DNA of 19,546 bases from Anaerolineaceae bacterium UBA5224 (GTDB lineage: Bacteria; Chloroflexota; Anaerolineae; Anaerolineales; Anaerolineaceae): NCBI GenBank assembly GCA_002409365.1, contig DHUW01000088.1:4924-24469 (forward strand), written 5' to 3'. Made by a program: the position numbers and the translations under genes. This document shows, piece by piece, positions 14,311-19,546 of the stretch. Below the pieces are notes generated by a model, which saw only the letters and a list, made by a program, of their open reading frames with translations, was not told where the DNA came from and did not search any database. How positions within the stretch are numbered: position 1 is the stretch's first letter; each line of letters opens with the position of its first letter.

Positions 14311-16203
14311 CTAGGGGCAGATCTCGAGGATCTGCACGCCATCGCTGTCATATACCATACGGGCATTCCCAGTTGAGATCATTTCAGTGAAGTTAAAATC
14401 CATTCCGTTGAATGGCGCCTTGGCAGAAGAATACAAGTAACTAATTCCTAAATCGCACACGGGCTGCAATTTAGTTGGGTCTGAATACAGTTCCACAATT
14501 GCCTGTGATGATTCAATATCTTCCTGATGATCCGGACTGAACTCAGAGATCATGACGCTTGTATTGGTTTTTCGATTTGCAAAATATGGCAGCCAATAAC
14601 CAGCATCACTGCCATGCGGGGCTTTTGGTAGCCAGAACCAGGTATTAATGCCAAATCTGGCATTGGTTGGGGTGTTTTTCTCAACCCAAGCCATTGCTTT
14701 TTCGTCGGCCGGGGTCATAAATTGTCGATAATCTTCAATGCTTCTCACCCGGTCGAAACTACCAACATACCCAGCCATTATTACGATGAATAGCATAGCT
14801 CCGGTAATATTGATTTTTAGTTTGTTCTTGGAAAAGCTATCAAGAGTTTCTGCAAGGACTCCTGTCAGGATACCTGCAGGCAAATAACCCAGGATCATAA
14901 TCCCGGTCATGTTAGTAAAAGCCAGTTTGCCGATTCCTGTACGATATAGAAAACCTTCGCCAACCAGGCAAAGTACCCAAATAGCAGTCATAATTGTGAT
15001 TGCCCGTGTTTTCCGGTTGATTATGCCAGACACCAGGCCAAGTAAAGCCAACACTGTCAGCCAACGGTCAGTACCGATAAGGAAGTATGTGTTCAAATCA
15101 AAATTACCGAAGTAAGTCTCCGCAGATTGAGCGGATTCAGCTGCAGAAAGAGGTACATCTGGGGCCTTTACTTGTGTATAACTACGTATAGCTGGGATGA
15201 ATGCTGGCAAAATAAAGACCAGAGATATGATCGCCAAAATTCCAACCGTGAGTAATAACTGCTTGCGTTCTACTCCTTTAGCTTTGATGAACAAGTAGAC
15301 GCTCAAGATAAACAGAAGCGGTAATAGATAGGCTGCCACTCTGAAATGGAACAATGCCACCGCAGCTAGAGTCAAGGCGGTCAGGAGATAAGCATTCCGG
15401 ATTGAACTGCTTTTCCTTTTACCGGCAGAAATCCCGGTTTCGATTGCATCCCAACACATGAGGAATGCCGTGATGAGAATTGTTTGTGCCGAAAGCTGGG
15501 TAAACCGCCCCCAACCAAAATATAAGGCGGGTTGAAAACTGAGAAGTCCAACCACAACCATGCTTATCAGGCCGGCAAGTCGGGAGACTTTCTTATCGAG
15601 CAGCAAGAAAAGACCAATACCACACAAACCATTAAGGAACTGTCCCATCCACAGCACAGCAGTATGGGCAGGAATCCTACCCAGTAATTGGAGAGGGGCT
15701 GTAAGGGCATAAAAGCCAAGATGGTATTGGTCAAGCGGTAAATTATCGTAGGGTTCGAGCGTTAACGGCAACTTCCCTGTGGTGGCGGTGAGATCAGTGA
15801 TCAGTGTGTGGTGAAGCGAGTCTGTCCAGCCAGGATATGGATATTCCTGGGCGAGCATCAGACGGGTAAAAAGGGTTGCCGCCAGAATGCCCAACACCAG
15901 CCAACCCCATTTTCCCAATTTAAAATGTTCTTTCCAACCATCGCGTAATTTCCAAAAGATCAGCCCAGCACTAATGACCAGCAAAAGCACGATTTTCGAA
16001 TCGCCGATTCGAAGAAATGGCAAAATGGCACGCGTGGAGTAATAAAGCACTGGCCAGAAGGCGATTCCCAGGCAGGCAGCCAGGAACCAACGCTGTAAAG
16101 GGTTCCATCGACGCCAAAATCCCGTCACTGCCAATAGCGCCCAGCCTGGCAACAGCAGAAGCAGCAATATTATGAAAACTGTTTTAATTTCAACCCAGGG
16201 CAT
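14311..16203 (-). CDS. Polytopic GT-C-like membrane glycosyltransferase, copy 2
   Basis: A 630-residue integral membrane protein with roughly 12 hydrophobic helices and a soluble C-terminal tail. It resembles GT-C glycosyltransferases, which use lipid-linked sugars on the outer face. The first large loop carries GWTDSLHH (Asp128, His131-132) and then LEPYDN, followed by YHLGFYALTAPLQLL and GQFLNGLCGIGLFLL. The tail has WVEKNTP and a GSDAGYWLP motif beginning near 531. All of these recur in the neighbour at 16228-18063, so the pair are paralogues. No STT3-type WWDYG is present. ATG 16203 has AGGA seven bases ahead; a TTG two codons earlier does not. Gaps are 24 bases upstream and 8 bases downstream. 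Exact activity (transferase or polymerase) is unproven. Confidence 0.8.
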   Translation of the reverse strand: MPWVEIKTVFIILLLLLLPGWALLAVTGFWRRWNPLQRWFLAACLGIAFWPVLYYSTRAILPFLRIGDSKIVLLLVISAGLIFWKLRDGWKEHFKLGKWGWLVLGILAATLFTRLMLAQEYPYPGWTDSLHHTLITDLTATTGKLPLTLEPYDNLPLDQYHLGFYALTAPLQLLGRIPAHTAVLWMGQFLNGLCGIGLFLLLDKKVSRLAGLISMVVVGLLSFQPALYFGWGRFTQLSAQTILITAFLMCWDAIETGISAGKRKSSSIRNAYLLTALTLAAVALFHFRVAAYLLPLLFILSVYLFIKAKGVERKQLLLTVGILAIISLVFILPAFIPAIRSYTQVKAPDVPLSAAESAQSAETYFGNFDLNTYFLIGTDRWLTVLALLGLVSGIINRKTRAITIMTAIWVLCLVGEGFLYRTGIGKLAFTNMTGIMILGYLPAGILTGVLAETLDSFSKNKLKINITGAMLFIVIMAGYVGSFDRVRSIEDYRQFMTPADEKAMAWVEKNTPTNARFGINTWFWLPKAPHGSDAGYWLPYFANRKTNTSVMISEFSPDHQEDIESSQAIVELYSDPTKLQPVCDLGISYLYSSAKAPFNGMDFNFTEMISTGNARMVYDSDGVQILEICP

Positions 16204-16227
16204 AGACAAATCCTACTGAATCATACC

Positions 16228-18063
16228 TCATAAGTTCTCGCTGGAAACCGGTTTCTCGATCAGCCAAATGCTGACTTCGTCATTAAAATAAAGCCGGCTG
16301 AGACCCTGGCAGCCTGCCAGCGCTTCAGCCTGAAGTCCAGAAGTGCCTCGACGAACATAGACATACCCAAGGTTTGCTTCATCAACCAACTCCCAAAAAT
16401 CGGTCTCGCAGGTTGTTACGATGCTGGCACGGGCAGACCAATCATTCCAGGTGGCACTGGTTTTCGAATCTGCGCCATAAGGGTAAAAAATGGTTGGTGC
16501 AAGGCTCCAACGACCAGTGGTCGGCAAAAGCCAGCCGCCACCGTCGGTACCGCGATACATGCCAAAACCCCAGCCAGTGGTGTTCACGAAAAAGCGCGCA
16601 TCTTCAGGTGTGTGGCTCTTCACCCAATCCAGGGCAGCTACATCGGCTTCAGTAACCAGGACGGTCTCATCGTTAATCGCATCAGCGGTACGCCAACCAC
16701 CCCAGCCAATAAAGCCAAGTATCAGCACGATGCCAATCACCATTAGCAGTTTTTTTGTGCTGACCCTCTCAAACAGGAAATCAAAAAGCCAAATCAACAA
16801 TCCAGCGCTTAAAACCGCGATGGAAACAAACAGAATCAATCCGTAATAATCGCTGCGAAAACTGAATATCTTGATCCCAAGAGGCAGTGTGAAAAGGGCA
16901 ACCAACAATGACCATAAACCAAAATTTCGCCACTTTTCTTTTAACAATGCCCACATAATGCCAACCGCAGCCAAGCCCATGAGCCCATAAGCCACATTCG
17001 GGCCGAGAATGAAGCGCAAATATTCCAGTTGGCTGGCGTTCAAGGTTAGAGCTCCATCAGGTACCTGGACTGGGGTGTTGACGAAGCCGGCAGAATATCG
17101 CAACACGCGAATGTACCATCGCATGCTAGCTAACAATCCCAATACCGACGGCAAGAGCAAGATCAGCAAGTTATTCCAGTCAGCTTTTTTCACCTTGATG
17201 CTTTTTATCACCCAACCGATACCGATGATCACCAGGTAGAGTCCCAGGAGAAAAGCTGCCAGATAATGGCTGAGCAACGCACCTACCGTGAGCAAAAACA
17301 GCCCAATCCCCTGCAACCAATCCCGGGCGCCTCGGCGCAATCTTTCTGCTTCCGCCATGGCAACCGGCAAGATCATCACACCAATCAGCAAGGTATAGCG
17401 CCCCCAGGTCAGGTAGTAACCGGGCATTTTGGTGACGAAGGTGACGAAGAATGCTGCCAGAAGACCAACCCGCCAATCATCGCTGAGTGCTTTCGTCAGA
17501 GCATACACGGAAATACCGACACAGGCATTTATCACCTGCCCCAGTACCAAAGCTGCCTGCTCCGGAGCCAAACCACTGAGAACAGAGAACAAGGCGGTCA
17601 CAGCATGAAATGAAAAATGATAATAAAACGGGCCAGGCAGATAGGGTTCAAGCGTGCTTGGCAGACCGCCGTTCTCGATAATCTTGCGAATGATCAATAC
17701 GTGATGCTGCGAATCGACCCAGTTTGGGAAGACCAAATCCCGCGCCTGCCACATTCGCCAAACAACAAAAATCGCCAAAACAGCCAGTGCAGCCAGCCAG
17801 GTTTTGTTGAATGCAGTTTTCCAACTATGGATCAACCCTGCGATCACCAGCCCGATACACAGGCTCAGCAGCAACCCAATCGCCAGGGGTGTGAAGCTCA
17901 GGCGAACAGTATAAAAAGCCAGTGCAACCAGGGTAATAAAGCTGGCACTGATCGCAAAAATTCTCGCCAGGGCTTCACCTCCATCCTGTTTGTGGTCTCC
18001 AAGCCAAAGCCACCAGGCTAACCCCGGCATGCAAAGAGCTGCGAAAGCCAGGGCTATTTGCAC
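16228..18063 (-). CDS. Polytopic GT-C-like membrane glycosyltransferase, copy 1
   Basis: A 611-residue polytopic membrane protein of the same type as its downstream neighbour. It has about 12 helices, then a C-terminal soluble tail. The first loop after the third or fourth helix holds NWVDSQHH (Asp117, His120-121) and STLEPYLPG, then FHAVTALFSVLSGLAPEQAALVLGQVINACVGISVY. The tail has LDWVKSHTPEDARF and GTDGGGWLLP near 505-514. The shared Asp and His-His are the best candidates for catalytic or ligand residues. The GTG start at 18063 overlaps the end of folK by 10 bases and has only a weak AGG ahead; an ATG at 18030 is the alternative. The action is probably transfer of a lipid-linked sugar outside the membrane, or polymerisation. 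Function is inferred from fold and context. Confidence 0.8.
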   Translation of the reverse strand: MQIALAFAALCMPGLAWWLWLGDHKQDGGEALARIFAISASFITLVALAFYTVRLSFTPLAIGLLLSLCIGLVIAGLIHSWKTAFNKTWLAALAVLAIFVVWRMWQARDLVFPNWVDSQHHVLIIRKIIENGGLPSTLEPYLPGPFYYHFSFHAVTALFSVLSGLAPEQAALVLGQVINACVGISVYALTKALSDDWRVGLLAAFFVTFVTKMPGYYLTWGRYTLLIGVMILPVAMAEAERLRRGARDWLQGIGLFLLTVGALLSHYLAAFLLGLYLVIIGIGWVIKSIKVKKADWNNLLILLLPSVLGLLASMRWYIRVLRYSAGFVNTPVQVPDGALTLNASQLEYLRFILGPNVAYGLMGLAAVGIMWALLKEKWRNFGLWSLLVALFTLPLGIKIFSFRSDYYGLILFVSIAVLSAGLLIWLFDFLFERVSTKKLLMVIGIVLILGFIGWGGWRTADAINDETVLVTEADVAALDWVKSHTPEDARFFVNTTGWGFGMYRGTDGGGWLLPTTGRWSLAPTIFYPYGADSKTSATWNDWSARASIVTTCETDFWELVDEANLGYVYVRRGTSGLQAEALAGCQGLSRLYFNDEVSIWLIEKPVSSENL

Positions 18064-18533
18064 AGCCTGACCCCCGACTTATCAGGCAGTTCTGCCAGCA
18101 GTTCTGCCACTGTTTTTCCCAAGCCCGGATGTTTCAGGTCGGGTGCGATTTCGTTAAGGGGAATCATTACAAAAGCGCGTTCAGCCAACCTCTGATGGGG
18201 GATCTGCAGGCGAGTAGTGTTTCGAACCAAATCATCATAAAAAAGGATGTCGATATCGATCAGGCGCGGACCATAACGAAAATTTTCCACCCGTCCCAGT
18301 TCGACTTCAGTTTTTTTCAAGAAGTTGAGCAAGCGCAGTGGGCTCATGTCAGTTTCAACCTGGACCACCTGGTTCAGAAAATCGGGCTGTTCGGTGTACC
18401 CCCAGGCTGCTGTTTCATAGAGCGAAGATTGTTTGCAGACCTGCATTTTCTGTGCGATTGCCTCAATCGCCCTGCGCAGGTTTTCCTTACGGTCACCCAG
18501 GTTTGTGCCAAGCCCCAGGTAGGCAACTGTCAT
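18054..18533 (-). CDS. folK: 2-amino-4-hydroxy-6-hydroxymethyldihydropteridine diphosphokinase
   Basis: A 159-residue HPPK of standard length. It transfers pyrophosphate from ATP to 6-hydroxymethyl-7,8-dihydropterin in folate synthesis. The N-terminal YLGLGTNLGDRKENL (5-19), the WGYTEQPDFLNQV pterin-side segment (44-56), and the GPRLIDIDILFYD signature (88-100) with magnesium-binding Asp93 and Asp95 are all intact. So is the IPHQRLAERAFVMIPLNEIAPD region (111-132). The ATG overlaps the homoserine dehydrogenase stop by four bases (ATGA), a classic translational coupling. Its end overlaps the next gene by 10 bases. No other folate gene is visible, so it is isolated from its pathway here. Confidence 0.97.
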   Translation of the reverse strand: MTVAYLGLGTNLGDRKENLRRAIEAIAQKMQVCKQSSLYETAAWGYTEQPDFLNQVVQVETDMSPLRLLNFLKKTEVELGRVENFRYGPRLIDIDILFYDDLVRNTTRLQIPHQRLAERAFVMIPLNEIAPDLKHPGLGKTVAELLAELPDKSGVRLCK

Positions 18534-19546
18534 CTGCTCTCACTTTTAGCTATATCGATCAAATCTGCCAGCAGTCCGAAGGCAGTTGTCTTGGGACTGG
18601 GGTCGCTCTCCAAAATACCCAAACCCGGCAGCACGTCCAGTTCGAAGCTGACGTAAGATGAGGTTCCATCCACCGTATAAAGTGGGGAATCCGGACCGAT
18701 CATTTCGGGTTTCACACTCACCTGGTACTCCTCGCCCTTCCAGCCGCCCTGGCAAACCAGCTTCCAACGCTTACCTTGTGCTTCGGCTTCGGCGATCATT
18801 TCAGGAGTGATCCCGCGGATACCAATCGGTTGAACATCCATCGGCGTGAGGCTCTGCCCTAAAAGCACATTCGAAAGGGCAGCCACCTTGATAGCAGCGT
18901 CCCAACCGTCCACATCGTTACTGGGGTCGGTCTCGGTGATGCCAATTGACGCCCCATATCTGATCGCCTCATCCAAGGTTTCTCCATTGCGCATATGGTC
19001 GAGCAATAAATTGGTACAGGAATTGAGGATTCCGTAAAATCCGTGAATCTGGGCACCTGCCAATGGACCACGAAACAGCGAGAAAATAGGTGCACCGTCC
19101 ATTACGGCTGATTCAAAACGGAAAAGACGTCCATTCTGCCTGGTCAGTTCGGTCAATTCGCGAAAACCATAAACAACCGGACCTTTATTCGCAGTGATCA
19201 GATGCAGCCCACGTTTTGCGCCAGCTCGAAGGTAATCCAGCGCCGGCAGACCTGAACGCGGATTTACCGGCGTGGTCTCAGCCAGGATACTTGCAGGTAC
19301 CTGTTGGATGAAATTAAAGCTATCTCCCTTGAAATCAGTTTTATCCATTGTGGAGAGGTCGAAAGGTTCCCGGCTGCTTAGCAAGTCGAGCAGGGTTTGC
19401 TCATCAAGGCCATTTTTATCGATACAAACACCATGGCTTTGGGTAGCAATTGCAGTGATGCGAGGGAGGAAGTCGAATTTCTGCTTCATCTCCTCTTGTT
19501 TCTCAATCAACAAACGGGCAAAAGCCTTGCCGACGTTTCCAAAACC
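18530..19546 (-). CDS. hom: Homoserine dehydrogenase, N-terminus cut by the window edge
   Basis: The visible 338 residues lack only the first few of the protein. The enzyme reduces aspartate semialdehyde to homoserine with NAD(P)H on the way to threonine and methionine. The edge begins inside the Rossmann loop (GFGNVGKAFARLL). ANKGPVVYGFREL carries the conserved Ala-Asn-Lys, GILNSCTNLLLDHM is the catalytic-domain strand that usually reads GILNGTTNYIL, and DPSNDVDGWDAAIKVAALSNV is the family signature with its Asp and catalytic Lys. The protein ends soon after the catalytic domain (SYVSFELDVLPGLGILESDPSPKTTAFGLL), so there is no C-terminal ACT regulatory domain and no aspartokinase fusion. It is the short form, presumably not feedback-controlled through ACT. 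It is coupled to folK by a four-base overlap. Confidence 0.94.
   Translation of the reverse strand, partial: GFGNVGKAFARLLIEKQEEMKQKFDFLPRITAIATQSHGVCIDKNGLDEQTLLDLLSSREPFDLSTMDKTDFKGDSFNFIQQVPASILAETTPVNPRSGLPALDYLRAGAKRGLHLITANKGPVVYGFRELTELTRQNGRLFRFESAVMDGAPIFSLFRGPLAGAQIHGFYGILNSCTNLLLDHMRNGETLDEAIRYGASIGITETDPSNDVDGWDAAIKVAALSNVLLGQSLTPMDVQPIGIRGITPEMIAEAEAQGKRWKLVCQGGWKGEEYQVSVKPEMIGPDSPLYTVDGTSSYVSFELDVLPGLGILESDPSPKTTAFGLLADLIDIAKSESR

Noticed and set aside
17180..17613. Open frames of about 100 codons on both strands within the first GT-C-like gene
   Set aside because: They are shadows of a long membrane-protein gene with biased composition; no start signals or motifs support them.

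Overview
The window is about 19.5 kb of compact bacterial DNA of medium GC. It most resembles an anaerobic member of the Chloroflexota (Anaerolineae). That is an inference from gene content: a ferredoxin-dependent 2-oxoacid oxidoreductase of VorB type, a LuxR-type DNA-binding domain joined to a membrane anchor and Kelch repeats, and a lipoprotein with a Thr/Pro linker. No rRNA, tRNA, transposase, integrase or CRISPR array was seen, and no gene-free stretch exceeds about 225 bases.

Layout. (1) 1-1838, minus strand: a ferredoxin / alpha subunit / beta subunit operon for a 2-oxoacid:ferredoxin oxidoreductase. The beta gene runs off the left edge. (2) 1975-2871, minus: a PlsC-like acyltransferase. 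(3) 3096-5601, plus: a membrane-anchored M23-like protein, then a transmembrane LuxR-HTH/Kelch regulator. (4) 5578-6976, minus: a small lipoprotein and a family 2 glycosyltransferase, the latter overlapping the regulator tail to tail. (5) 7140-8165, plus: a zinc-ribbon SAM methyltransferase, closed by a hairpin terminator shared with the gene facing it. (6) 8274-9674, minus: a secreted repeat protein with the best-looking promoter in the window. (7) 9797-19546, minus: one very tight block of seven genes with gaps or overlaps of 2-24 bases. In transcription order it holds homoserine dehydrogenase (5' end outside), folK, two paralogous polytopic GT-C-like membrane proteins, a GT4 glycosyltransferase, a Wzx-like flippase fused to a second GT4 glycosyltransferase, and a second zinc-ribbon methyltransferase.

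How they may work together. Regions 4, 5 and 7 supply what is needed to build and export a lipid-linked glycan: cytoplasmic GT2 and GT4 enzymes, sugar-modifying methyltransferases, a flippase, and membrane enzymes that would act outside on lipid-linked sugars. The secreted repeat protein lies inside this set and has N-x-S/T sequons clustered in its first quarter, so it is a reasonable but unproven candidate acceptor. The M23-like protein and the Kelch regulator would also face the outside, so the middle of the window reads as a cell-envelope locus. The flanks (2-oxoacid oxidoreductase, homoserine dehydrogenase, folK) are housekeeping metabolism, and on the right they are translationally coupled to the glycan genes.
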